Source of the DNA: an uncultured Anaerolineae bacterium
GTDB lineage: Bacteria > Chloroflexota > Anaerolineae > J036 > Brachytrichaceae
Assembly: GCA_937959265.1 (NCBI GenBank)
Contig: CALGMA010000042.1
Span: forward strand, 1 to 50,231
Length of the DNA: 50,231 nt
Direction: 5' to 3'
The translations under genes were made by a program, and so were the position numbers. The notes beneath the pieces are model-generated. The model saw only the letters and a list, made by a program, of their open reading frames with translations, had not been told where the DNA came from and ran no database searches. Below are positions 39,056 to 47,439 of the stretch, piece by piece; positions within the stretch are counted from its first letter, which is position 1, and the number at the start of each line of letters is the position of its first letter.

Positions 39056-40075
39056 TCACCGTAGGCCCTTCTTAGCCAGGTCGGCGACGTTCTTGTAGTT
39101 CTGCGCGTTGACGAAGCCGGCGCCGGTGTCCACGTTCATTGGGGCGAAGCCGAACTTCTTGGTTAAGCAGATGCTCTGGATCGGCACATAGCCTTGTAGG
39201 AAGGGCTGCTGGTCAGAGGTGAGCTGTACGTAGCCCTTGTCGAATGCGTCAATGATGGCCGGGCTGGTGTCGAAGCCGATGTTGAATACTTCGCCGGGCT
39301 TTTTGTTGATAGCCTTCATATAGGTTGGCGCAGCGCCGAGCGTCTGGCCACCGGAATACACGATCAGCTTGATCTCCGGATTCTTGCCAAACGCGCCGGT
39401 GATCTGCGGGATCAGCAAGCCGGGGTCTGTAGCAGCAGCGGGTTGGCCGGCGACCGTGATCACCTTCATGCCGGCCTCGATCAAGGCGTCTGTAGTGCCT
39501 TGTTCGCGGATGTAGCGACCTGGCTGGCCCCACGCACCGAACACCAGCGCTGCATCACCCTTCTTTAGACCCAGGCTGCGAATGGCCTCCTCGCCAAGCG
39601 CGCGACCTTGCGGATACAGGTTGGCGCCGACGTAGCCGCCACCGAACTTGGCGCGCACCTTTGGCACGTCCACGTTCTGATACATCATGATGATGCCGGC
39701 CTTCGCTGCCTGTTCGGCCAGCGGCATGATCGCATCATCGCCGGCATGGCCCATCATCGCGATACCGTCCGGCTTGGAAGCAATCGCGTCGCGCAATTGC
39801 GCCAGCATCTTTTCGGGCTGCCAGCCCGAGAAGACGTACTCCACCTTCGGGCCGAAGTCGGCTTCAGCTTGCTGCGCGCCTTTGTAGACGATCGAGGCGA
39901 ACGCATCGCCGGGATCGCCTCCAACGAAGAAGCGGATGCGCACTCCCTGGCACCACTTGGCGCCACCCTGGCTGGGATCGGCAGCTTGTGCGGGGGAAGC
40001 GGCAAACGTCGTCGCGGCGAGCGCACCGATGAGCAGGGCGGATGCCCACAAAGAAGGTTTACGTACAACGGTCAT
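39056..40075 (-). CDS. sugar ABC transporter substrate-binding protein
   Basis: 339 residues, Peripla_BP_4 fold of ribose/galactose-type binding proteins. Signal peptide 1-31 (MTVVRKPSLWASALLIGALAAT) with cleavage at AQA-AD. No lipobox cysteine, although a Chloroflexota binding protein would often be a lipoprotein. Typical stretches are FSGWQPEKMLAQLRDAI, DGIAMMGHAGDD, MMYQNVDV and NIGFDTSPAIIDAF. The ATG at 40075 follows AGGAGG by five bases. It is the first gene of the transport and catabolism unit behind the LacI gene. Confidence 0.95.
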   Translation of the reverse strand: MTVVRKPSLWASALLIGALAATTFAASPAQAADPSQGGAKWCQGVRIRFFVGGDPGDAFASIVYKGAQQAEADFGPKVEYVFSGWQPEKMLAQLRDAIASKPDGIAMMGHAGDDAIMPLAEQAAKAGIIMMYQNVDVPKVRAKFGGGYVGANLYPQGRALGEEAIRSLGLKKGDAALVFGAWGQPGRYIREQGTTDALIEAGMKVITVAGQPAAATDPGLLIPQITGAFGKNPEIKLIVYSGGQTLGAAPTYMKAINKKPGEVFNIGFDTSPAIIDAFDKGYVQLTSDQQPFLQGYVPIQSICLTKKFGFAPMNVDTGAGFVNAQNYKNVADLAKKGLR

Positions 40076-40219
40076 GGAATCCTCCTGGATTTTGAAGTAA
40101 CTGTCTCCTGGCAACTTGGCTATGTCTTATTGAGCTGAATTGAAAGCTTGCATTGGGTCTTGCGCAAAAGCGATAGCGATCTTCGATAGGCATCCCTCCT
40201 TTTGTGATTTACAAGATCG

Positions 40220-41260
40220 TCAGGCCAAGCCGTTTGGTCTCAACGTGCGCGGTGGGGCGATGCTCCGGCGTAAGATGAGCTGTGGTGGGGGGAGAATGTG
40301 CTCCACGCTGCCGGAGCCCTGTAGTCGCGCGATGAGCATGCGCCCGGCCTGATAGCCGAAGTCGTAAGCCGGAAAGTCTATGGCGGCCAGCGGTGGGGTG
40401 AACAGCTCTGCCGCGCGGCGGGTGATGAACGCAATCACCGAAACATCCGCTGGAACGCGCAGGTTGCGCGCTTCGAGCGCGCGATATACCGCGATAGTCG
40501 TATCGCCGTGCATCGAGACTATCGCCGTGAGATCGGGATGACGATCGAGCAGCATATTCGTCGCTTCGGCCAACTCCGCTTGCGTGTCGTTGGCAGGCGC
40601 GATGATCGCCGGCAGGCCAAGCCGCGTGCAAGTCCGCGCATAGCTGTCGCGGCTGCGCACCGCCGGGCCATAGCCACGCTCATATACGTCGTCAGGAGAG
40701 GCGAGTAGGGCAATTTTGCGGTGCCCCAGGTTAGCGAGGTGATCCACGGCTTGCGCGATGCCGTGCTCGAAGTCCATATCAATGAAGCTGATCCCGTTGT
40801 TGTTCGCGCAGCGGCCGATCATGACGAAAGGGAAGCCGAGCCGTTTCAAGTAGCTCACGCGCCAGTCGCGCAGGTGAATCTCCATCAGGATGATGCCATC
40901 GGTCAGCGCGCTGCGGCAGAGCGCCATGAGCTGATGGCGCGTGAGGTCGCTCGTTATCAGGTAGAACGTGTACGAGGCGTCGCTGGCGGCTTTGGCTGCG
41001 CCTAGGATGAACTCCTCGCGCATCAGGCTGAGCTGCGCATCGGGGAAGAGTAGGCCGATGGCGCGGCTGCGGCCGGCGGCCAGTCGTTGCGCTTGAGCGT
41101 GGGGCGTGAAGCCCAGCTCCGCGATGATGGCCTGCACGCGCTGCCGCGTCCCTTCGGCCACATCCGGCTTGTTGTTGAGGATGCGCGAGACCGTGGAGAC
41201 CGACACGCCGGCGGCGCGGGCGATGTCTGCAATCGTGATGGCGCTGTTGGACGCGCTCAT
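40220..41260 (-). CDS. LacI-family transcriptional regulator
   Basis: 346 residues. The N-terminal helix-turn-helix with hinge helix is ITIADIARAAGVSVSTVSRILNNKP (about 8-32), and a periplasmic-binding-protein-like effector domain follows (about 65-340). It most likely represses the adjacent transporter and catabolic genes and is released by a sugar or sugar-acid. The start MSASNSAI at 41260 is chosen because the HTH begins there; the frame stays open to 41374 without a family match. A 16-bp operator-like palindrome with central CpG lies 10 bases upstream, so autoregulation is expected. No convincing match was found before the binding-protein gene. Confidence 0.93.
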   Translation of the reverse strand: MSASNSAITIADIARAAGVSVSTVSRILNNKPDVAEGTRQRVQAIIAELGFTPHAQAQRLAAGRSRAIGLLFPDAQLSLMREEFILGAAKAASDASYTFYLITSDLTRHQLMALCRSALTDGIILMEIHLRDWRVSYLKRLGFPFVMIGRCANNNGISFIDMDFEHGIAQAVDHLANLGHRKIALLASPDDVYERGYGPAVRSRDSYARTCTRLGLPAIIAPANDTQAELAEATNMLLDRHPDLTAIVSMHGDTTIAVYRALEARNLRVPADVSVIAFITRRAAELFTPPLAAIDFPAYDFGYQAGRMLIARLQGSGSVEHILPPPQLILRRSIAPPRTLRPNGLA

Positions 41261-41270
41261 TGATTTATGA

Positions 41271-41286
41271 CCGGTACCGCTACCGG
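41271..41286. promoter_or_regulatory. LacI-type operator upstream of the lacI-family gene
   Basis: CCGGTACCGCTACCGG: seven of eight base pairs are symmetric around a central CpG, the LacI-family hallmark. A weaker overlapping palindrome follows at 41284-41297. Inferred to be the binding site of the adjacent regulator. Confidence 0.65.
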
Positions 41287-41386
41287 TAACGCTGCCGAAG
41301 ATAATAGCGACCCACCGGATGATGTCAAGCGATCGTGTAGAAGTGACACCGCGTTTTAGGCGTGTTGCATACATTCCTCGCTCCTC

Positions 41387-42127
41387 TCACGACCTAGCCC
41401 GCGCATTGCTCCCCGTCCGGCGCGCCGGTAGATGCCGCTTTTGGATGTTGCACCGTTCCATCAGCGACCAGATCAGCATGATGTGCTCGCGCACAGCGCG
41501 CGCGGCGGCGGCCGGCTTGCGCTTGCGCAAGGCTGCGACGATCGGATCGTGGGTGTCGGCGATGCTTGCTAGGTTCCTGAAGTGCTGCGGATGGTTCTGG
41601 GCGATGAATCGCTGGATCTGCGAATACAGCGGCGTCCACATCTGCACAAGCGTTGCGCTGCCTGAGCACTCGCAGAGGCGGCGATGAAAGGCCAGATCGC
41701 ATTCGACGAGGGTGACGATGTCGCCGCGCCGGCCGGCCTCGCGCATCTGATCCACAAGGGCGTCAAGTGCATCACAGTCGGCGTCGCTGATGCGTTGCGC
41801 CGCTCGTCGGATGGCGTAACCCTCTACCAGGCTGCGGATCTTAAACAGCTCGTACATGTCGTCGAAGGACAGCGGCGCGACGAAGCTGGCCGTGTGCGCG
41901 CGCCGCTCAACTAGGCCGTCGCGTTCGAGCATCTGCAGCGCTTCGCGCACTGGCCCCTGGCTGGTGCCCATGCGCCGCGCAATGTCAAGCTCGACCAATC
42001 GCTCGCCGGGCGCTAGTTTGCCATGGATGATCTCGGTCCGCAGCCGTTGCATGATCTGGTGAGCCAGCGAGCGGCTGACTGCGCCGTTCTTCACAGGCCG
42101 AAGGTCTTCCATCGTCTGGCGTTGCAT
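41387..42127 (-). CDS. GntR-family (FadR/FCD) transcriptional regulator
   Basis: 246 residues. The winged helix (about 20-85) reads QIMQRLRTEIIHGKLAPGERLVE and ends MLERDGLVERR. The FCD ligand domain (about 92-225) carries the metal-site pattern VECDLAFHRRL, then later histidines (ADTHDPIV, REHI). FCD regulators usually sense carboxylic or sugar acids, which matches an oxidative sugar pathway. It sits 13 bases behind the beta-propeller protein and reads in the same direction, so it may be part of that unit. Confidence 0.92.
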   Translation of the reverse strand: MQRQTMEDLRPVKNGAVSRSLAHQIMQRLRTEIIHGKLAPGERLVELDIARRMGTSQGPVREALQMLERDGLVERRAHTASFVAPLSFDDMYELFKIRSLVEGYAIRRAAQRISDADCDALDALVDQMREAGRRGDIVTLVECDLAFHRRLCECSGSATLVQMWTPLYSQIQRFIAQNHPQHFRNLASIADTHDPIVAALRKRKPAAAARAVREHIMLIWSLMERCNIQKRHLPARRTGSNARARS

Positions 42128-42140
42128 CTTCTGCGATCCT

Positions 42141-43337
42141 TCACGTTCGGCGCTGGAGCCGGACTTCTTGCAGACACATACCGTAGCGGCTGCCTGGCGG
42201 GTTGGCTTCGAACCGTGTGCCGAGTACGCCAGGCTGGTTGGTGAAATTGGCCGAGTAACACAGCCAAAAGGTTGTGCCGTCGGCGCTGATGAACTTCGAG
42301 GGGATGTTCACGAAGTATCCCTGCTCGCCGAACTTCTCCATGAAAGTGATCAGCCGCCACGGGCCGGGAAGCGCGTCGGCCTCCAGCAGAAAGGTGTTCA
42401 TCGTGCTGATGGTAGGCCAGCCGTCCGTGACGCACATCAGATACTTGCGCAGCGGCGCGTTGTAGGTCACCGTGACATGGCCGATGCGCCCGTTCCACTC
42501 CAAGAGCGGCCGGATGTCCCCGAAGTTGTGACTCCAAATTGGCTTGCCGGAAGTATCGTGACCGGCGAAGAATTCGTATTTCCCTGGGTCGTTCATGTTC
42601 TCCGCTGTGGGCGTCACTCGGATCAAGTAAGCCTGATCACCGGCGATCCAGGCCAATTCGGCTTCTGGGCGCGTCGCGCCGTGGCCGACCAGGTAGGCTT
42701 TGCCATCCGGCGAGTGCATCATGTTCTTGCCGAAATCCACGAAGTGCGGCGCGCCGATCTTGACCTTTGCCCCGTGCTTGCCGGATTCGCCGAAGATCGG
42801 GCTGGTAGGTGTGTGAGGGCATTCCTCCCAGGTGATTCCAAAGTCGCGCGAGATGCGAAAGCCCACGAACGGGCCGAGCACGTCCCAGTTCAGCCCGCGA
42901 TCGGTCTCGTCCAGGCAATAAGTGCCGTAGTACCACACGCCGTCATAGACCAGGCTGCCGCAGGGATAGCGCCCGCCGTAGGGGAGAGGCGAGGCATAGT
43001 GGATGCCCAGGTTCACCAGTTCCAAGTTGAGCGGGTCGTCGCCGATGATCTTGGCCTGGCCGGTGCCGGACTTGCCGCCCTTGCCGGCGTTGGCGGGATT
43101 ATCGAGTTTCGAGCTGCACTCTACGGCGTTGGGATCATGGAAAGCGCCTGACCAGTTGCGCTCGAAGTTGCCGTCCGTCCACGGGGAGTACATGTGGTCG
43201 TCAGACGCCCAACTGGGATACCACGTGTCGGCGTGCGTATATTCGGCGTGTCGGCCGGTGAAGGTCAGCCCGTCGAACGCTGCGGATGGCGCAAAGGGGC
43301 AATCCGGTGGTGGTGTGGAAGGCCAGCGCGTCTCCAT
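42141..43337 (-). CDS. beta-propeller glycosidase-like protein of unknown specificity (398 aa)
   Basis: Likely a five-bladed propeller like GH43/GH32/GH33-type enzymes. Recurrent blade phrases are DGVWYYGTYCLDE, FVGFRISRDFGITWEE (an Asp-box-like SxDxGxTW), HSPDGKAYLVGHG, GHVTVTYNAPLRKYLM and TTFWLCYSANF. Strand-rich and aromatic-rich. No signal peptide, so cytoplasmic. An acid/base assignment by eye is not safe. Close homologues are annotated variously as hypothetical or sialidase-like. It has an excellent promoter (TTGACA-16-TATACT, 43397-43370 minus) and a palindrome in its short leader. It is divergent from the Fe-ADH gene. Confidence 0.7.
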   Translation of the reverse strand: METRWPSTPPPDCPFAPSAAFDGLTFTGRHAEYTHADTWYPSWASDDHMYSPWTDGNFERNWSGAFHDPNAVECSSKLDNPANAGKGGKSGTGQAKIIGDDPLNLELVNLGIHYASPLPYGGRYPCGSLVYDGVWYYGTYCLDETDRGLNWDVLGPFVGFRISRDFGITWEECPHTPTSPIFGESGKHGAKVKIGAPHFVDFGKNMMHSPDGKAYLVGHGATRPEAELAWIAGDQAYLIRVTPTAENMNDPGKYEFFAGHDTSGKPIWSHNFGDIRPLLEWNGRIGHVTVTYNAPLRKYLMCVTDGWPTISTMNTFLLEADALPGPWRLITFMEKFGEQGYFVNIPSKFISADGTTFWLCYSANFTNQPGVLGTRFEANPPGSRYGMCLQEVRLQRRT

Positions 43338-43338
43338 A

Positions 43339-43366
43339 TTGATTATTGATAATCAACGATTGATGA
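43339..43366. repeat. heptad array and palindrome in the leader of the beta-propeller gene
   Basis: Four 7-bp units of the type TTGATNA at 43339-43366. The first 18 bp (43339-43356) form the palindrome TTGATTAT-tg-ATAATCAA, which could be an operator for the GntR or another regulator. Confidence 0.6.
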
Positions 43367-43369
43367 TGG

Positions 43370-43397
43370 AGTATAGTGATATGAATAGAGTTGTCAA
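43370..43397 (-). promoter_or_regulatory. sigma70-like promoter of the beta-propeller gene
   Basis: TTGACA (43397-43392) and TATACT (43375-43370) on the minus strand with 16-bp spacing. The start point is expected near 43363, inside the heptad array. Confidence 0.7.
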
Positions 43398-43410
43398 ATT
43401 GAGTCTTCGG

Positions 43411-43416
43411 TATAAC
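43411..43416 (+). promoter_or_regulatory. candidate -10 box (TATAAC) of the Fe-ADH gene
   Basis: TATAAC, 11 bases before the ATG at 43428, with no ribosome site between them. TTGTCA at 43391-43396 is 14 bp upstream, short for a -35 box. Confidence 0.45.
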
Positions 43417-43427
43417 CTGTGTCTTGT

Positions 43428-44645
43428 ATGGTCAACGCAATTCCAGCGGCCTGGCGCTTTAGCACAGCCGATGAGGTCTTGTTCGGTTGCGGCGTCGCCG
43501 AGCGCATCGGCGTTGAGGCGCGCCATCGCAACCTGAGTTGCGCGCTCATCGTCGCCGATCCGAACATGATCAAAGCCGGCCTGGTGGATACGGTGCAGCG
43601 CAGCCTGCGCGCATCACGAATTGCAAGCCACGTGTTTGAAGGCGGGGTGCCGGAGCCCGGCACGGCCACGGTGAACGCCGCGGCGGAGATGGCGCGCGCC
43701 GCGCGGCCTGACCTCATCATCGGCCTGGGCGGCGGCAGCAACATGGATGTGGCCAAGGTCGCTGCAGCGGTTTACGCGCATGGCGGCAGTGCGGCGGATT
43801 ACTTCGGCGAGAATCGCGTCCCTGGCCCGACCGTCCCCGTGTTTGCCGTGCCCACCACCGCCGGCACAGGTTCCGAGGTCACCGCCGTGGCGGTCATCGA
43901 GGACGAGGCGCGCCACCTCAAGCTGGCCGTCGCCAGCCCACATCTGCGCCCGCGCTTGGCGATCGTGGACCCGTTGCTCACGCGCTCCTGTCCGGCCAAG
44001 GTGACGGCCGAGAGCGGCATGGATGCGCTCGTTCATGCGGTTGAAGCCTACACCGTTGTGAGCTATGACGCGCTCGATGCGCTGCCGGAGGCGCGTCCGC
44101 AGTTTACCGGCCGCCAGCCGATCACCGATGCGCTGGCCGAACGGGCGATCCGACTGATAGGGCGACACTTGCGCGCCGCCGTCTATCAACCGAACGCCGT
44201 CGCTGCGCGCGAGGGGATGCACCTCGCCGCATTGTTGGCCGGCATGGCTTTCAGCAGCGCCGGGCTGGGCGCCGCACACGCGCTGCAGTATCCCGTCGGC
44301 GCGGCGACGCACACATCGCATGGGTTGGGCACCGGTCTGCTTCTGCCGTATGTGGTCGAATACTTGTTGCCGGCTGCGCCGAAGCGGTTCGCGCGGATCG
44401 CGGCCTGGCTGGGCGAAGACGTGAAGGGCATGAGCGCGGCCGAGGCCGGCCGGCGGTGCGTTGAGGCGATTCAACGCTTGAAGCAAGATGTGGGCTTGCC
44501 GATGCGCCTGCGGGACATCGGCGCGCGCGAGGAGCGCCTGCGGCCTATGGCTGAACAGGCGGCGACGTATCAGCGCCTGTTGCGCATGAGCCCTAGGCCG
44601 CTCGATGTGAATGCGCTGGAGGGTATCCTGCGCAGCGCGTGGTGA
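43428..44645 (+). CDS. iron-containing alcohol dehydrogenase
   Basis: 405 residues, group III Fe-ADH. NAD-binding GGGSNMDVAK (about 101-110), PTTAGTGSE (about 142-150), and metal ligands in SGMDALVHAVEAY and GAAHALQYPVGAATHTSHG. The family includes lactaldehyde reductase (FucO), maleylacetate reductase and 1,3-propanediol dehydrogenase. In this context it may reduce glycolaldehyde or lactaldehyde released by a sugar-acid aldolase (inference). The ATG at 43428 is chosen over a GTG at 43419. It is divergent from the beta-propeller gene. Confidence 0.93.
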   Translation: MVNAIPAAWRFSTADEVLFGCGVAERIGVEARHRNLSCALIVADPNMIKAGLVDTVQRSLRASRIASHVFEGGVPEPGTATVNAAAEMARAARPDLIIGLGGGSNMDVAKVAAAVYAHGGSAADYFGENRVPGPTVPVFAVPTTAGTGSEVTAVAVIEDEARHLKLAVASPHLRPRLAIVDPLLTRSCPAKVTAESGMDALVHAVEAYTVVSYDALDALPEARPQFTGRQPITDALAERAIRLIGRHLRAAVYQPNAVAAREGMHLAALLAGMAFSSAGLGAAHALQYPVGAATHTSHGLGTGLLLPYVVEYLLPAAPKRFARIAAWLGEDVKGMSAAEAGRRCVEAIQRLKQDVGLPMRLRDIGAREERLRPMAEQAATYQRLLRMSPRPLDVNALEGILRSAW

Positions 44646-44701
44646 GGGTCATGTCAAAAGAAACATTAGATAACCGGGGAGAACCACTTAGGAGAAAAGT
44701 C

Positions 44702-45133
44702 ATGTTAATAGCAATCATGGGATTACTAGCCTCGATTGCGATGATCCTGTTGGGCGTCGCGGTCATTGGTCGGCGCGGGGAGTTGGCAACCCAGCATTCG
44801 GCGGAGCGGGTGCGCGAGGTGGAGGCGAATGTGGGGGCAGAGGCCGATGAGCAGAGCGCCGGCGTCGGCGTCGAGGTCTCTTTCTTCCAAGGCGTGCGTC
44901 GCGGATTCGCGTTCTACGGCGAGAAGAGCACAGCCGACATCCTCGCCATGGCGCGCGCCGGCCGATGGTCGGAGGCCTGGCCGTGGGTCATGGTGGCGCT
45001 GGGGTTGCAGTTGATCTTTCTCTGGGCGCCGCTGCTCGTCGGCCTGTTGGCCGGCTGGCGCGGCCTGGGTCTATGGGCATTTGTCGGCTTGTTCTTCTTC
45101 GGCTCGCTGTTCGCTGCTTTCCCGCGCCGTTAG
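44702..45133 (+). CDS. small membrane protein of unknown function (143 aa)
   Basis: Hypothetical. N-terminal helix MLIAIMGLLASIAMILLGVAVIG (read in parts), a polar periplasmic-type middle (about 25-80, EVEANVGAEADEQ), then two to three helices near the C-terminus (about 95-140). The start at 44702 is chosen because AGGAGA precedes it at the right distance; an upstream ATG at 44651 in the same frame lacks a site. The stop overlaps the convergent lipoprotein gene by four bases. Confidence 0.6.
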   Translation: MLIAIMGLLASIAMILLGVAVIGRRGELATQHSAERVREVEANVGAEADEQSAGVGVEVSFFQGVRRGFAFYGEKSTADILAMARAGRWSEAWPWVMVALGLQLIFLWAPLLVGLLAGWRGLGLWAFVGLFFFGSLFAAFPRR

Positions 45134-47274
45134 GGCGACCGCGCGCCCCACAGCGTGACAATGCCTTCCTTGACGTGAAGAATATATTTGCCGTCTGGCG
45201 AAAAGGCAAGCGAGGAGAATGATGAAGAACCCTCACCCATGTAGCGGAAGCGACCCTTGTTGAGAGGGTCAAACAGCAACAAGGGGTGCCGTCCGTCGTA
45301 CTCTACCTCTGCAATGGCCAGCGCTGTTCCGGCCAAGGGTGAAGTGGCCAGGCTGTAGACTCTGCCTAGCCTAGACGAGGACCGCACCTCTCGGCGAGCG
45401 AGGTCAAAAACAACAACCGCAGACGATAACTGCTGAAAAACGGCGATGAAGGTGTTGTCGTCGGGCAAGCGCGCCAGCGCAAAGGGGCTGCTGTCGGGGC
45501 GTTCCAGCGGCAACTGCCAGCTATCCAGCTTCGCCCCGCGCTGAACGTCCCATGTCGTCACCGAGTCGCCATCGAGGATGGTCAGCGCGCGGCTATCTGC
45601 CGAGAAGACCGGCCCGGACGCTTTGCCCTCGAACCGCGCCAAGGTCTGCAGTCTGCGCGGATCGGCCGCGCGCCACAACTTGATCGTGTCTTTTGCGTCT
45701 TCTGTGTGGCGCGCGTGGATCACGAGGGTCGCGCTATCGGGCGAGAAGGCAAGGCCTTCGACAGTCTGGCGGCCGCGCTCCTGGAACTCGGCCAGCCGCC
45801 GGCCGCTGTTGACGTCCCAGATGCTCACCGTGCTGCTTTCAACAAAAAAATCGTCGGGCCCAGTTTGCTCGAGCGCCAGCGCAAGCAAAGCCCCGTTTGG
45901 CGAGAGGGCGAGGCCCTCCAACTCGCGCCACCCCCTGCGTGGGGGCAGCCGCTCACCGATGGTCTTCACGAAGCGCCCCTCGCTGATGCGCCACAGGCGA
46001 ACCAAGCCATATGGTTCGCCGAGCGCTAAAAGGTCTGAGTCAGGCCCGAACGCGGCTTGCTTATATTTTGCGAAATGATCGAGTCGCTGCACCCGCACGG
46101 GGCCTGTCGTGTCGAGCAAGTCCCAGCGCTCGATGTAGTTGTCCGGCCAGACTAGGAACATCGCCTGTGCGCCGAGGGCCAGCTCGCCCGTCCAAATCTC
46201 TATCCACTCCGGCATGCCGGTGGCGATGCGATGCTGACGGCGCGTCGGTTCGCCGATGTCCCAGGTCTCCACAACGCCGCCTGACAAGCCGACGGCCAGC
46301 CGGTCGCCTGTCGGCGACAGCTCTATCTCGCGCACCGGCTGATTGGCGTCGCGATACGCCTCGACGGTTGCCAGCACGTCCATTTTGCCGCTGCTGACGG
46401 AGTAGATGCGAATAGTGCCGTCTTTCATTAGAGCGGCCAGGCGTTCTCCGTTCGCAGACACTCTGAAGCGAGCCAATCCTCGCTCGATGCCGAGCGCCTG
46501 GGTCTTCCCGCTGGCTAGGTCGAGCAGGTTGATGTCTTCGCCGTTCAAGAACAGCAGCCGGTTGTCGGCCAAGAAGCGCAGCCCACCTAGGAAGGTGACT
46601 GGGATGGTGCGCTCGACATGCCCGCTTTGGGCGTGGATGATGGCAACCTGATGAGAATTCTTATCTTGTGACAGCAGGATGGCGAAGCGCTCGGCGCCTG
46701 GCGCAAGCGCGATATCCCAGGCGTAGCCGGTCAAAGTCGGGTTGTCGAAGCGGCGCAGTCCCCGGCCGCTTGCGGCATCGAGCAACACGACAACCGACTT
46801 GGAGTTCTCATAAGTAAAGCCGCTAGAGCCCACCAAAACGGCGAGCGCCTCTCCTGTGGGGGAGAACGCGACTCCCTTCACGACCATATCCTTGACCATC
46901 TCTTCGTTGAAGGGGGTCAGAGCATGCTGCAGGGACAACTGCGTCGCGTCGTAGACGTACACCCCCAGTTGAGTCGTGACCGCTAGGCGTCGGCCATCGG
47001 GCGAGAACTGCGGCTTGCTGACCCATCCTGTGCCTAGTCGCGCGAGGGGAGCCAATCGGTCGGCGTCGTCCAGCGTGATGGGCTGGCTTGGCAGCGCAAC
47101 GGCAGGTGGGGGCGCGGGTGGGATTGAGGTGACGACTACATCAGTCGTTGGGGGACTACTGGGCGCGCACGCAGCGAGCATAAGACCCCCCGCCATCACC
47201 CACTGCCTCGCTCGTCTTACGATTCGGGCGCAAGTTGACCGACGATTCGTCGCCTGATGTTGAATCATGATCAT
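45130..47274 (-). CDS. lipoprotein with WD40-like beta-propeller repeats (714 aa)
   Basis: Signal peptide with lipobox LAAC (C36), then a Pro/Thr-rich linker (about 38-60) and a long run of beta-propeller repeats with the phrase FSPDGRRLAV and variants (FSPTGEALAV, LSPTGDRLAV, LSPNGALLAL, FSPDSATLVI, FSPDGKYILH) about every 45-60 residues, probably two propellers. Surface-attached scaffold or binding protein; no enzyme motif. The ATG at 47274 is preceded by AGGAGG about ten bases upstream. Convergent with the 143-residue gene. Common in large-genome filamentous bacteria. Confidence 0.85.
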   Translation of the reverse strand: MIMIQHQATNRRSTCARIVRRARQWVMAGGLMLAACAPSSPPTTDVVVTSIPPAPPPAVALPSQPITLDDADRLAPLARLGTGWVSKPQFSPDGRRLAVTTQLGVYVYDATQLSLQHALTPFNEEMVKDMVVKGVAFSPTGEALAVLVGSSGFTYENSKSVVVLLDAASGRGLRRFDNPTLTGYAWDIALAPGAERFAILLSQDKNSHQVAIIHAQSGHVERTIPVTFLGGLRFLADNRLLFLNGEDINLLDLASGKTQALGIERGLARFRVSANGERLAALMKDGTIRIYSVSSGKMDVLATVEAYRDANQPVREIELSPTGDRLAVGLSGGVVETWDIGEPTRRQHRIATGMPEWIEIWTGELALGAQAMFLVWPDNYIERWDLLDTTGPVRVQRLDHFAKYKQAAFGPDSDLLALGEPYGLVRLWRISEGRFVKTIGERLPPRRGWRELEGLALSPNGALLALALEQTGPDDFFVESSTVSIWDVNSGRRLAEFQERGRQTVEGLAFSPDSATLVIHARHTEDAKDTIKLWRAADPRRLQTLARFEGKASGPVFSADSRALTILDGDSVTTWDVQRGAKLDSWQLPLERPDSSPFALARLPDDNTFIAVFQQLSSAVVVFDLARREVRSSSRLGRVYSLATSPLAGTALAIAEVEYDGRHPLLLFDPLNKGRFRYMGEGSSSFSSLAFSPDGKYILHVKEGIVTLWGARSP

Positions 47275-47309
47275 TACTTAAGACCTCCTGCGTTCGTAGT
47301 ATATCCGTG

Positions 47310-47315
47310 TATAAT
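47310..47315 (+). promoter_or_regulatory. -10 box (TATAAT) of the tRNA-Ala gene
   Basis: Perfect TATAAT thirteen bases before the mature 5' end. No clear -35 box. It lies in the 54-bp gap to the divergent lipoprotein gene. Confidence 0.65.
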
Positions 47316-47328
47316 ATGCACACTCTAA

Positions 47329-47401
47329 GGGCCAGTGGCGCAGTTGGGAGCGCGTCTCAATGGCATTGAGAAGGTCAGGGGTTCAAGTCCCCTCTGGTCC
47401 A
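47329..47401 (+). tRNA. tRNA-Ala, anticodon GGC
   Basis: Folds into a complete cloverleaf: 7-bp acceptor GGGCCAG/CTGGTCC with one G-U pair, D-stem GCGC/GCGC with loop AGTTGGGA, anticodon stem TCTCA/TGAGA with loop ATGGCAT (anticodon GGC), T-arm AGGGG-TTCAAGT-CCCCT, discriminator A73. The CCA end is not encoded. Reads GCC and GCT alanine codons. Confidence 0.95.
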
Positions 47402-47439
47402 TGACAATCCTGCGTGAGCGGGTTAACCGCTTGCTTGCG

